In this document: piece after piece, positions 37,759-45,995 of the stretch
Layout of the letters: every line of letters starts with the position of its first letter
Position numbering within the stretch: position 1 is the stretch's first letter
Notes under the pieces: generated by a model
Databases searched by the model: none
Told to the model about the DNA's origin: nothing
The model's input: the letters and a program-made list of their open reading frames with translations, nothing else
Assembly (NCBI GenBank): GCA_004558185.1
Contig: SFDP01000003.1
Location: 1-64,000 of the forward strand
Length of the DNA stretch: 64,000 bases
Origin: Lachnospiraceae bacterium
GTDB lineage: Bacteria > Bacillota > Clostridia > Lachnospirales > Lachnospiraceae
Direction: 5' to 3'
Program-made: the position numbers and the translations under genes

Positions 37759-37776
37759 TGTGAAAAAATTTTCACA
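37759..37776. promoter_or_regulatory. Palindromic operator candidate upstream of the decarboxylase cluster
   Basis: TGTGAAAA (37759-37766) and TTTTCACA (37769-37776) form a perfect 8-bp inverted repeat with a 2-nt centre, 7 nt after the -10 box. It resembles a Rex site but has 6 instead of 4 bases between TGTGAA and TTCACA. The cognate regulator is unknown. Confidence 0.6.
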
Positions 37777-37821
37777 ATGTATTGTTTTATTTTTATTTTA
37801 TAATAAATGGAGGGCAAAAAG

Positions 37822-39252
37822 ATGAGTACTACTACACTTGCGAGTCAGAGAATTGCTTCTTTGCTCGATGAGAACAGTTTCGTGGAAATCGGTGGACTTG
37901 TTACGGCAAGAGCTACAGATTTCAATCTGAAACAAACCCAAACCCCCTCTGATGGTGTAATTACCGGATATGGGGTGATTGACGGAAATCTTGTGTACGT
38001 CTACAGCCAGGATGCTTCCGTGTTAGGCGGAAGTATGGGTGAGATGCACGCAAAGAAAATTGCACACCTGTATGATCTGGCAATGAAAATGGGGGCTCCG
38101 GTAATCGGGCTGATTGATTCTGCCGGGTTAAGACTTCAGGAAGCTACGGATGCACTGAACGCCTTTGGAGAGGTTTATTTGAAGCAGACCCTTGCCTCCG
38201 GTGTGATCCCTCAGATCACGGCTGTTTTTGGCAACTGTGGAGGTGGACTTGCATTGGTTTCCGCACTTTCCGATTTTACCTTTATGGAAGGGAAGAAGGC
38301 CAGACTTTTTGTAAATTCACCTAATGCCCTGGAGGGCAATGAAATTTCCAGGTGCGATACTTCGGCCGCCGCTTTCCAGAGCGAGAAGGCAGGGATCGTG
38401 GATGTAGTGGCTGATGAAGCCGAAATTTTTGCCCAGGTCAGAGAATTGATCGGTATGCTCCCTGCCAATAATGAGGAAAATCATTCCTACATAGAATGTG
38501 AGGATGACCTGAACCGGATTTGTCCTGATCTGGCCGGCTGCGTTGGGGATACCTCTGTTTTTGCGGCACAGATAGCAGACGATCAGATATTCTTTGAAAC
38601 GAAGAGAAACTATGCCAGGGAAATGGTTACCGGCTTTATTCGAATGAATGGAATGACCATAGGTGTGGTTGCAAACCGGACAGAGATTTATGGAGAGGAT
38701 GGAGAAGTGGAGGAAAAATTTGCCCCTGCATTGACTACTCGTGGCTGTCGTAAGGGAGCTGACTTTATCTCCTTCTGTGATGCCTTCGACATACCGGTCT
38801 TAAGCCTTACCAATGTGAAGGGATTTGAAGCGACTACCTGTGCGGAGAGGAACATAGCAAGAGAGGCGGCAAGGCTGACCTATGCCTTTGCCAATGCAAC
38901 CGTTCCCAAAGTGAATGTGGTAATTGGCAAGGCCTATGGAAGTGCCTATGTGGCCATGAACTCTAAAGCCATTGGAGCAGATATGACCTTTGCATGGCCA
39001 GAAGCCGAGATCGGAACTATGGAATCACATTTAGCGGCCAAGATCATCTGTGACGGTCAGGGCGCCGAAGCCATTGAAGCCTGCAAAGAGGAATATGCAG
39101 CTTTACAGAACAATGTGGCCAGTGCAGCGGCAAGAGGATATGTAGATGCTATCATAGAGGCACCGGATACTCGAAAATATGTGATTGGTGCCTTTGAAAT
39201 GCTGTTTACTAAAAGAGAAGACCGGCCCGCAAAAAAACATGGCACAGTATAG
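37822..39252 (+). CDS. Acyl-CoA carboxyltransferase subunit (MmdA/12S type)
   Basis: Carboxyltransferase of the propionyl-CoA carboxylase beta / methylmalonyl-CoA decarboxylase alpha family, 476 aa, somewhat shorter than the usual 510-530. Both crotonase-like halves are present, with oxyanion-type glycines at GNCGGGLAL and GKAYGSAY followed by TFAWPEAEIGTM. It moves CO2 between an acyl-CoA and biotin on the carrier protein; the acyl-CoA (methylmalonyl, malonyl or glutaconyl) cannot be told from sequence alone. The start is ATG 37822, 7 nt after GGAGGG; ATG 37807 precedes that site. It is the first gene of a five-gene cluster. Confidence 0.9.
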   Translation: MSTTTLASQRIASLLDENSFVEIGGLVTARATDFNLKQTQTPSDGVITGYGVIDGNLVYVYSQDASVLGGSMGEMHAKKIAHLYDLAMKMGAPVIGLIDSAGLRLQEATDALNAFGEVYLKQTLASGVIPQITAVFGNCGGGLALVSALSDFTFMEGKKARLFVNSPNALEGNEISRCDTSAAAFQSEKAGIVDVVADEAEIFAQVRELIGMLPANNEENHSYIECEDDLNRICPDLAGCVGDTSVFAAQIADDQIFFETKRNYAREMVTGFIRMNGMTIGVVANRTEIYGEDGEVEEKFAPALTTRGCRKGADFISFCDAFDIPVLSLTNVKGFEATTCAERNIAREAARLTYAFANATVPKVNVVIGKAYGSAYVAMNSKAIGADMTFAWPEAEIGTMESHLAAKIICDGQGAEAIEACKEEYAALQNNVASAAARGYVDAIIEAPDTRKYVIGAFEMLFTKREDRPAKKHGTV

Positions 39253-39269
39253 AAAGGATGATGCTTAAT

Positions 39270-39983
39270 ATGAAAAAACTGCTGTTAGTATTAGGTATGA
39301 TCACCTGTATGCTTGGCCTGACGGCCTGCAATGATGAAAAAGATACGCTTACAGAAAATTACGGGGTAACTCAGGAGCAGGCTTTGGAGTATGGTCAGGG
39401 GCTGGTTGAGACCATGAATGAGATTGTTCTGCGGGGAGAAATGGCTCAGTATGAGTCCGACAAGATTCTGTATCCGGCTTTGGAGAGCTTTTCATCAGCG
39501 TTGGAGGAGATGGGTGATTATCAGTCTGTTACGGAAAACTCTTCTGTCGAATATGGGGATGGAATCACCATAATGATGGAGATACAGGGTACTCTGCGGA
39601 ATGCACAGGTTGAGATCATACTGGATAAAGAACTGATGATTACCAGCATCAGCGCTAATGTGATTTATTCCTTTGGAGAATTGATGGCAAAGGCAGGACT
39701 GAATACTCTGATGGGTATGGGAACGGTATTTGTGGTCCTGATTTTAATCTGTCTTTTGATTTCCTGCTTCTCTCTGATCGCAAAGGTGCAGAAGAAGTCC
39801 GGTAAAAAGAAGGAGCAGGCTGCTCAGATTGCGGATAAGGTAGTGGAGCAGATTATGGAACGAGAAGAGCAGAGTGATGATTTAGAGCTTGCAGCCGTTA
39901 TCGCTGCTGCCATAGCAGCCTATGAAGGTGCAGCTTCTTCTGATGGCTATGTTGTCAGAAGCATTAAGAGAAGAAAGAGATAG
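39270..39983 (+). CDS. OadG-like subunit of sodium-pump decarboxylase
   Basis: Protein of 237 aa. A lipobox-like LTAC (Cys20) ends a signal sequence. An extracellular domain of about 125 aa follows, then a membrane helix at GMGTVFVVLILICLLISCF and a C-terminal ELAAVIAAAIAAYEG segment, both typical of OadG/MmdD (gamma/delta) chains that hold the complex together. The extra N-terminal lipoprotein domain is not found in the short classical OadG. Three starts compete (ATG 39258, 39261, 39270) and the AAAGG site does not clearly decide; 39270 gives the cleanest signal peptide. Confidence 0.82.
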   Translation: MKKLLLVLGMITCMLGLTACNDEKDTLTENYGVTQEQALEYGQGLVETMNEIVLRGEMAQYESDKILYPALESFSSALEEMGDYQSVTENSSVEYGDGITIMMEIQGTLRNAQVEIILDKELMITSISANVIYSFGELMAKAGLNTLMGMGTVFVVLILICLLISCFSLIAKVQKKSGKKKEQAAQIADKVVEQIMEREEQSDDLELAAVIAAAIAAYEGAASSDGYVVRSIKRRKR

Positions 39984-40007
39984 AAAGGGTAATAGGAGGA
40001 AGAAAAA

Positions 40008-40370
40008 ATGAAGAATTATACCATTACAGTTAATGGAAATGTATATGATGTAGTTGTAGAGGAAGCAGGAGCAGGTGCAGCCCCCGCACCCAGACCGGTA
40101 GCGGCACCAAAGGCCGCACCTAAGCCGGCGCCTAAAGCCGCTGCGGCAGGAGCAGGCAGTATCCGGGTAGAAGCAGGTGCCGCAGGAAAGGTTTTTAAGA
40201 TTGAAGCAAATGTGGGTCAGACCGTTAAAGCAGGTGATGCGGTTGTGATTATCGAAGCGATGAAGATGGAAATTCCTGTCGTTGCGCCTAAGGACGGTAC
40301 GGTAGCCAGTATCGATGTTGCAGTTGGTGATGCTGTAGAGGCAGGTGCCTTGCTGGCAACCTTAAATTAG
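40008..40370 (+). CDS. Biotin carboxyl carrier protein of decarboxylase
   Basis: Free-standing biotin carrier, 120 aa. An N-terminal strand region (about 1-20) is followed by a flexible Ala/Pro/Lys linker (about 21-50) and a biotinyl domain with EAMKME, where Lys86 takes the biotin. It swings carboxybiotin between the carboxyltransferases and the membrane pump. It is the only biotin carrier in the cluster, so both carboxyltransferase subunits would share it. A ribosome site (AGGAGG) precedes the ATG. Confidence 0.96.
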   Translation: MKNYTITVNGNVYDVVVEEAGAGAAPAPRPVAAPKAAPKPAPKAAAAGAGSIRVEAGAAGKVFKIEANVGQTVKAGDAVVIIEAMKMEIPVVAPKDGTVASIDVAVGDAVEAGALLATLN

Positions 40371-40421
40371 CGATAGAGGAATCGCACTATGTTCCTTAGA
40401 ATCTATAGGAGGTCAACGTAA

Positions 40422-41573
40422 ATGGAATACGTAGTAAATACATTAGACAATCTATTGCACCAGACTGCGTTTTTTAACCTTACCGGTGGAAACTACGTCA
40501 TGATTGCAGTGGCTTGTGTCTTCCTTTTCCTGGCGATCAAAAAAGAGTATGAGCCTCTTCTTTTGGTCCCCATAGCCTTTGGTATGCTGCTGGTTAATAT
40601 CTATCCGGATATTATGATTTCTCCGGAGGAAGCCTCAAATGGAGTCGGCGGCTTACTTTATTACTTCTATGTGTTGGACGAATGGGCAATTCTTCCTTCA
40701 TTGATTTTTATGGGTGTTGGCGCCATGACGGATTTTGGCCCATTGATTGCCAATCCTAAAAGCTTCCTTTTGGGTGCGGCTGCCCAGTTTGGTATATTCA
40801 TTGCTTACTTTGGCGCCATAGCCCTGGGCTTTAATGATAAAGCGGCTGCAGCTATTTCCATTATTGGTGGTGCAGATGGTCCTACTTCCATTTTCCTGGC
40901 AGGCAAGCTGGGACAGACCGGACTTTTGGGGCCTATTGCCGTGGCGGCATATTCCTATATGTCTCTGGTACCTATTATCCAGCCTCCCATCATGAAGCTC
41001 TTTACCACAGAGGAGGAGCGCAAAATTAAGATGGAGCAGCTTCGGCCCGTATCCAAACTGGAGAAGATCCTTTTCCCCATTATCGTAACCATTGTTGTCT
41101 GTATGATTCTTCCTACTACCGCACCCCTGGTAGGTATGCTGATGCTGGGCAATCTGTTTAAGGAATCCGGAGTTGTAAGACAGTTAAGCGATACGGCTTC
41201 CAATGCCCTGATGTATATTGTAGTTATTTTGTTGGGAACCAGTGTAGGCGCAACCACCAGTGCAGAAGCATTCATAAACTGGGCTACGATCAAAATCGTG
41301 CTTTTGGGTCTTATCGCCTTTGCCTTTGGTACAGCAGCCGGTGTGCTGTTTGGTAAACTGATGTGCTGGGCAACCAAGGGTAAGGTAAATCCGCTGATTG
41401 GTTCGGCAGGTGTGTCTGCGGTACCTATGGCGGCCAGAGTGTCCCAGAAGGTAGGTGCGGAGGCAGATCCCACCAACTTCCTTTTGATGCACGCCATGGG
41501 ACCTAATGTAGCGGGTGTAATCGGTACTGCAGTAGCAGCAGGAACCTTTATGGCAATTTTCGGAGTAATGTGA
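40422..41573 (+). CDS. oadB: Sodium-translocating decarboxylase beta subunit
   Basis: Polytopic membrane protein of 383 aa that decarboxylates carboxybiotin and exports sodium ions, as in oxaloacetate, methylmalonyl-CoA and glutaconyl-CoA decarboxylases (OadB/MmdB/GcdB). The signature GGADGPTSIFLAGKLG is at 149-164, with the sodium-binding Asp at 152. About nine hydrophobic segments are visible. AGGAGG is 8 nt before the ATG. The symbol reflects family, not a proven substrate. Confidence 0.96.
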   Translation: MEYVVNTLDNLLHQTAFFNLTGGNYVMIAVACVFLFLAIKKEYEPLLLVPIAFGMLLVNIYPDIMISPEEASNGVGGLLYYFYVLDEWAILPSLIFMGVGAMTDFGPLIANPKSFLLGAAAQFGIFIAYFGAIALGFNDKAAAAISIIGGADGPTSIFLAGKLGQTGLLGPIAVAAYSYMSLVPIIQPPIMKLFTTEEERKIKMEQLRPVSKLEKILFPIIVTIVVCMILPTTAPLVGMLMLGNLFKESGVVRQLSDTASNALMYIVVILLGTSVGATTSAEAFINWATIKIVLLGLIAFAFGTAAGVLFGKLMCWATKGKVNPLIGSAGVSAVPMAARVSQKVGAEADPTNFLLMHAMGPNVAGVIGTAVAAGTFMAIFGVM

Positions 41574-41620
41574 TCAATAGAGAAGTGTACTTATATTGAT
41601 AGTAAAGGAGAAAGGATAAT

Positions 41621-43048
41621 ATGTCAGATATCGTAAAGAAACCAATCAGGATTACTGAAACCATATTGCGTGATGCCCATCAGTCACTGATCGCAACAAG
41701 AATGCCCACTGACTTTATGCTTCCTATCCTGGGGAAAATGGATCAGGTAGGCTACAATGCCATAGAGTGCTGGGGTGGTGCCACCTTCGATGCTTCCCTT
41801 CGCTTTTTGAAGGAAGACCCCTGGGATCGATTAAGAAAGATCAGAGATGGCCTTAAGAAAACGAAAACCCAGATGCTGTTCAGAGGACAGAACATTCTTG
41901 GCTATCGTCCCTATGCAGACGATGTGGTAGACTATTTTGTACAAAAGTCTGTAGCCAATGGAATCGATATTATTCGTATTTTTGACTGTTTAAATGATCT
42001 TCGCAATCTTCAGGAGGCTGTAAATGCCACCAATAAAATCAAGCAGCAGGAAGGTCGTGGACACGCACAGATCGCACTGTCCTATACTTTGGGTGATGCC
42101 TATACCATGGACTACTGGATGGATATGGCAAGAAAAGTAGAGGAAATGGGCGCAGATTCCATCTGCATCAAGGACATGGCAGGCTTACTGGTGCCTTATC
42201 AGGCAACGGAGCTGATCAGCGGTATGAAGAGTGTTACCAAACTGCCGATTGAGCTGCATACGCACTATACCTCCGGAGTTGCCAGCATGACCTATCTTAA
42301 GGCAGTAGAGGCGGGAGTGGATATTATCGACTGTGCCATGTCACCCTTTGCCAACGGAACCTCACAGCCTGCCACCGAGGTTATGGCAGAAACCTTCAAG
42401 GGAACTCCCTATGATCCCGGCTTTGACCAGAATCTGCTGGCGGAGATTGCGGATTACTTCAGGCCCTATCGGGATGAATGTCTTGCCAATGGGCTCCTGA
42501 ACCCCAAGGTAATGGGCGTGGATATCAAGACCCTGTTATATCAGGTACCCGGTGGTATGCTTTCCAATATGGTGAGTCAGTTGAAAGAGCAGAATGCGGA
42601 AGATAAATACTATGATGTGCTGAAGGAAATTCCCCAGGTACGAAAGGATTTGGGTGAGCCTCCGCTGGTTACCCCTTCCTCCCAGATCGTGGGTACACAG
42701 GCCGTATTTAATGTGCTGATGGGAGAAAGGTACAAGATGGCTACCGACCAGACTAAGGACATTCTGAGAGGAAAATACGGGCAGACCGTTAAGCCGATGA
42801 GCCAGGAGGTCATTGACAAGGTTATTCCCGGTGAAGAGAGGATTACCTGTCGTCCGGCAGACCTGATCGAGAATGAGCTGGATAAGCTGGAGGCAGAAAT
42901 GAAGGAGTGGAAGCAGCAGGATGAGGATGTGTTATCCTATGCGTTGTTCCCTCAGGTTGCTACCGATTTCTTCAAATACCGTCAGGCACAGCAGGAAAAG
43001 GTAGATATGACGCAGGCAGATGCGAAAAATGCCGCATATCCGGTATAA
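41621..43048 (+). CDS. oadA: Oxaloacetate/pyruvate carboxyltransferase subunit (OadA/5S type, no biotin domain)
   Basis: Carboxyltransferase of the HMGL-like TIM-barrel family, 475 aa. It has TETILRDAHQSL with the metal-binding Asp18, CIKDMAG with Lys184 (the carboxylated Lys of transcarboxylase 5S), and HTHYTSG with His213 and His215. The C-terminal conserved carboxylase domain is present, but the chain stops before any biotinyl domain, as in the 5S subunit of transcarboxylase; the carrier gene 1.2 kb upstream supplies biotin. With the 12S-like gene at the head of the cluster, it would allow CO2 transfer between an acyl-CoA and pyruvate. Confidence 0.95.
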   Translation: MSDIVKKPIRITETILRDAHQSLIATRMPTDFMLPILGKMDQVGYNAIECWGGATFDASLRFLKEDPWDRLRKIRDGLKKTKTQMLFRGQNILGYRPYADDVVDYFVQKSVANGIDIIRIFDCLNDLRNLQEAVNATNKIKQQEGRGHAQIALSYTLGDAYTMDYWMDMARKVEEMGADSICIKDMAGLLVPYQATELISGMKSVTKLPIELHTHYTSGVASMTYLKAVEAGVDIIDCAMSPFANGTSQPATEVMAETFKGTPYDPGFDQNLLAEIADYFRPYRDECLANGLLNPKVMGVDIKTLLYQVPGGMLSNMVSQLKEQNAEDKYYDVLKEIPQVRKDLGEPPLVTPSSQIVGTQAVFNVLMGERYKMATDQTKDILRGKYGQTVKPMSQEVIDKVIPGEERITCRPADLIENELDKLEAEMKEWKQQDEDVLSYALFPQVATDFFKYRQAQQEKVDMTQADAKNAAYPV

Positions 43049-43057
43049 ACATAGAAC

Positions 43058-43114
43058 AGACAAATTTCAGGCAGGGGCCGTGCTTTTGGCATAGCCCCTG
43101 CCTGAAATTTGTCT
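43058..43114. terminator. 21-bp perfect hairpin after the decarboxylase cluster
   Basis: AGACAAATTTCAGGCAGGGGC (43058-43078, 21 nt, listed here only as its two ends AGACAAATTT and CAGGCAGGGGC) pairs without mismatch with 43094-43114 over a 15-nt loop. A and T runs lie inside the stem and there is no T-run after it, so termination may be weak or bidirectional. It also insulates the next promoter, which begins 4 nt later. Confidence 0.75.
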
Positions 43115-43117
43115 CTC

Positions 43118-43146
43118 TTGACAAAATAGGGAAAAAGAGCTAACAT
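43118..43146 (+). promoter_or_regulatory. Promoter of TetR-family gene
   Basis: Consensus TTGACA (43118-43123), 17 bp, TAACAT (43141-43146). It lies about 48 nt before the TetR start codon, with a palindrome over the start site. Confidence 0.75.
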
Positions 43147-43158
43147 AACATATGTTAT
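43145..43158. promoter_or_regulatory. Palindromic operator candidate of TetR-family gene
   Basis: ATAACATATGTTAT is a perfect 14-bp palindrome that overlaps the end of the -10 box and the expected start site. Its position before a TetR-type repressor gene suggests autorepression. Confidence 0.65.
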
Positions 43159-43193
43159 TGCTGATTTTTTGTGAAAAGAAAGACGGTGCAGAT

Positions 43194-43742
43194 ATGGCAA
43201 GAAAAGAGACAGTAACACGTGAATACTTATTCAATACGGCTTTTCAAATGCTGCGAGAGGAAGGAATCGAGCATATCACAGCCAGAAAGCTGGCCGTAAA
43301 GGCAGGGTGCTCTACTCAGCCTATTTTCCGCATCTACAGCAATATGGATGAATTATGGAAGGAATTATTTGAGAAAGGTGTGGAATATTTTGAAGAGTTT
43401 TATAATCGCACTCCCCGTTATGACGATACCCCTTTTGTCAATTTAGGAGTGACCTATATACGATTTGCCATGGAGGAGACCCATCTTTTTTATCTTTTGT
43501 TTTTATCACAAAACCGATATGGAAAAGGCTTATATGAGATTCTTAATGGCAGAATGGGTTCTGTGGGCAGAGAAATCAACAGAGCAAAGGCCAATGGCTG
43601 TGAGCAGGCAGGACAGATGTTTATGAAAATGTGGATATTTATCCATGGTGCAGCCTGTATGACTACCACAGGTGACTATGATTTGAAAATGCAGGATACC
43701 ATTGAAATGCTTAAGGGTGCATATCAGGGCTTTTTGGCTTAG
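43194..43742 (+). CDS. TetR/AcrR-family transcriptional regulator
   Basis: One-component regulator of 182 aa. The N-terminal helix-turn-helix has the TetR pattern TAFQMLREEGIEHITARKLAVKAG and STQPIFRIYSNMDELW over two segments. The ligand domain (about 60-180) is variable, so the ligand is unknown. ATG 43194 is preferred because the TetR domain begins there, although the ribosome site is weak; an ATG at 43152 would overlap the palindromic operator. It is followed at 16 nt by an RpiR-type regulator gene, a probable two-gene unit. Confidence 0.88.
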   Translation: MARKETVTREYLFNTAFQMLREEGIEHITARKLAVKAGCSTQPIFRIYSNMDELWKELFEKGVEYFEEFYNRTPRYDDTPFVNLGVTYIRFAMEETHLFYLLFLSQNRYGKGLYEILNGRMGSVGREINRAKANGCEQAGQMFMKMWIFIHGAACMTTTGDYDLKMQDTIEMLKGAYQGFLA

Positions 43743-43757
43743 AGAAGGGAGAGCAGG

Positions 43758-44690
43758 ATGGAAACAGGTTCCGAAAAGGATGTAATCTGCCTTATCGAAG
43801 AAAAATACGGCAAAATGAGCAAAAGTCATAGAAAAATAGCTGACTTCATTAAAGAGCATTATGATCAGGCAGTTTTTATGACTGCGGCAAAGACGGGTGA
43901 GGTATTAGGAGTCAGTGAATCCACAGTAGTACGCTTTGCTTCTGCTTTGGGATTTGACGGGTTTCCGGATTTTCAAAAGACGCTGGCAGCCTGGGTGAAG
44001 GATAAACTGAATGCAGTTTCCAAAATGGGAGCAAAATATGGACAAAGCTCCCAGTCCGAACTGCTCACCACAGTGCTTCGGGGAGATATGGAAAAAATCA
44101 ACGATACCATCGAACGGGTTGATCCGGTGGCTTTTGAGACGGCCATCGATACCATCGTTTCGGCAAAAAATATCTATATTGTAGGAATCAGAAGCTGTGA
44201 GCCTTTAGCAGACTTTTTGAGCTTCTATTTGAATATGATTCGGGGAAATGTGATTTTGCTCAGAACCACCAGTGTCAGCGAAATGTTTGAGCAGATGATA
44301 AGGATCGATGAGCAGGACGCATTGATTGGAATCAGCTTTCCCCGTTATTCCATGAGGACCTTAAAGGCAATGGAATTTGCCAATGACCGCAATGCCAAGG
44401 TAATTGCGATTACCGATTCTCCTCATTCCCCCATGAATCTGTATTCCTCCTGCAATCTTTTTGCCAGAAGTGATATGGTTTCCATTGTGGATTCTTTGGT
44501 GGCGCCCTTAAGTTTGATTAACGCATTAGTGGTGGCATTGTGCCTGAAATGTCCCAGGGAGGTAAAGGAAAATCTGGAAATGCTGGAACAGACCTGGAAC
44601 AACTATCAGGTATATTTGAATGATGAGATCAATTTTATTGATAAGGCTCCTGTGCTGGATTATTCTCTGATGAGGCGGACTGATTCCTGA
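43758..44690 (+). CDS. MurR/RpiR-family transcriptional regulator
   Basis: Regulator of 310 aa with an N-terminal RpiR helix-turn-helix (KTGEVLGVSESTVVRFASAL, about 40-60) and a C-terminal SIS domain (about 130-270; YIVGIRSCEPLADFLSF) that normally binds a sugar phosphate. Family members control sugar, amino sugar or sialic acid use; no sugar genes are adjacent, so the target is elsewhere or unknown. A ribosome site (GAGAGCAGG) precedes ATG 43758. Confidence 0.9.
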   Translation: METGSEKDVICLIEEKYGKMSKSHRKIADFIKEHYDQAVFMTAAKTGEVLGVSESTVVRFASALGFDGFPDFQKTLAAWVKDKLNAVSKMGAKYGQSSQSELLTTVLRGDMEKINDTIERVDPVAFETAIDTIVSAKNIYIVGIRSCEPLADFLSFYLNMIRGNVILLRTTSVSEMFEQMIRIDEQDALIGISFPRYSMRTLKAMEFANDRNAKVIAITDSPHSPMNLYSSCNLFARSDMVSIVDSLVAPLSLINALVVALCLKCPREVKENLEMLEQTWNNYQVYLNDEINFIDKAPVLDYSLMRRTDS

Positions 44691-44722
44691 AGCAAGGGCT
44701 GTTTACAGTGAAGTGAGGGAAA

Positions 44723-45964
44723 ATGGATATTATTGTAGTAGGAGGAGGGGCTGCCGGAATGATGGCGGCCATAGCTGCCGCCGGGCAGGGGCATAGAGTG
44801 CATTTGCTGGAGGCAAAGGAGAAGCTGGGAAGGAAAATTTACATTACAGGGAAGGGAAGGTGCAATGTCACCAATGCCTGTTCTCAGGAGGAGTTCTTTT
44901 CCCAGATCGTCAGCAATGAAAAGTTTCTGTATAGCAGCTTTTATGGATTTGATAACCGGGCGGTAATGGATTTTTTTGAAAGAGCCGGCTGCCCTCTCAA
45001 GGTGGAAAGAGGAAATCGTGTATTTCCCGTTTCAGATCATTCTTCGGATGTAATCAGGGCTTTGGCCAAAGAGCTGGACAGGCTGGGGGTAAAGATAAGT
45101 CTGAATTGCCGGGCAGTGGATATCCTTCGCCAAAAGGATGGATCCGCAGGCGGTGTGCTTACGGATAAAAAAGGAGCTGTTTTGGCTCAGCGGGTAATTC
45201 TCTGTACAGGCGGCTGTTCATATCCCCTCACCGGTTCAGACGGCTTTATGCTGGAGGTCTTAAAAAAGCATGGACATACCATACTGCCTCCTAAGCCTGC
45301 GTTGGTTCCCTTTGAACTGAAGGAGGACTATGGAAGGCTGCTGCAGGGACTGGCATTAAAAAATGTCAGTCTGCTGGTAAAGGATGGAAAAAAGAAGATT
45401 TATGAAGGCTTTGGTGAAATGCTCTTTACCCATTTTGGAATCAGTGGGCCTCTGGTTCTTTCTGCCAGCAGTTTTTATGCAAAAAAATCCTGTCAAAAAG
45501 AGGTTAGCGCCTATATCGATCTGAAGCCGGCTCTTACCGAGGAACAACTGGATCGACGTTTATTGCGGGAATTTGAGGAGCATCACAATAAGCAGTTTAA
45601 AAATGCTCTGGACAGGCTGCTGCCGTCAAAGCTCATTCCTGTAATCGTTAAAGTGAGTGAAATTTCGCCCCAGAAGAAGGTGAATGAAATTTCCCGGGAA
45701 GAAAGGAGGAGACTCCTGTGTCTCATGAAGAACTGGGAGATGACGATCACCAAAACGAGAGGCTTCACAGAAGCCATTATTACCCAGGGAGGGGTTGCCG
45801 TAAAGGAGGTAAATCCTTCCACCATGGAATCCAGGAGGATTCCCGGCCTGTTTCTGGCAGGAGAAATGCTGGATATTGATGCCCTTACGGGGGGCTTTAA
45901 TCTACAGCTTGCCTGGTCCACCGGATATCGAGCAGGAAACAGTCAGGAACCAGAGGCGACATAA
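44723..45964 (+). CDS. BaiN-like NAD(P)/FAD-dependent oxidoreductase (HI0933 family)
   Basis: Flavoprotein of 413 aa. The N-terminal Rossmann motif VVGGGAAGMMAAIAAA binds FAD, with GKGRCNVTN typical of this family, and the C terminus has GGVAVKEVNPSTMESR and GLFLAGEMLDIDALTGGFN split over two conserved blocks. The true reaction is unsettled; one relative reduces bile acid intermediates, but most sit next to cmk and ispH in Clostridia, as here, which suggests a general role. Confidence 0.92.
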   Translation: MDIIVVGGGAAGMMAAIAAAGQGHRVHLLEAKEKLGRKIYITGKGRCNVTNACSQEEFFSQIVSNEKFLYSSFYGFDNRAVMDFFERAGCPLKVERGNRVFPVSDHSSDVIRALAKELDRLGVKISLNCRAVDILRQKDGSAGGVLTDKKGAVLAQRVILCTGGCSYPLTGSDGFMLEVLKKHGHTILPPKPALVPFELKEDYGRLLQGLALKNVSLLVKDGKKKIYEGFGEMLFTHFGISGPLVLSASSFYAKKSCQKEVSAYIDLKPALTEEQLDRRLLREFEEHHNKQFKNALDRLLPSKLIPVIVKVSEISPQKKVNEISREERRRLLCLMKNWEMTITKTRGFTEAIITQGGVAVKEVNPSTMESRRIPGLFLAGEMLDIDALTGGFNLQLAWSTGYRAGNSQEPEAT

Positions 45965-45995
45965 GCAGATATAGAAAGATAAAGGAGAGAGACAT

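Noticed and set aside
37759-37776. Rex redox-regulator operator
   Set aside because: Rex sites have four bases between TGTGAA and TTCACA; here there are six, so only a dyad of unknown regulator is claimed.
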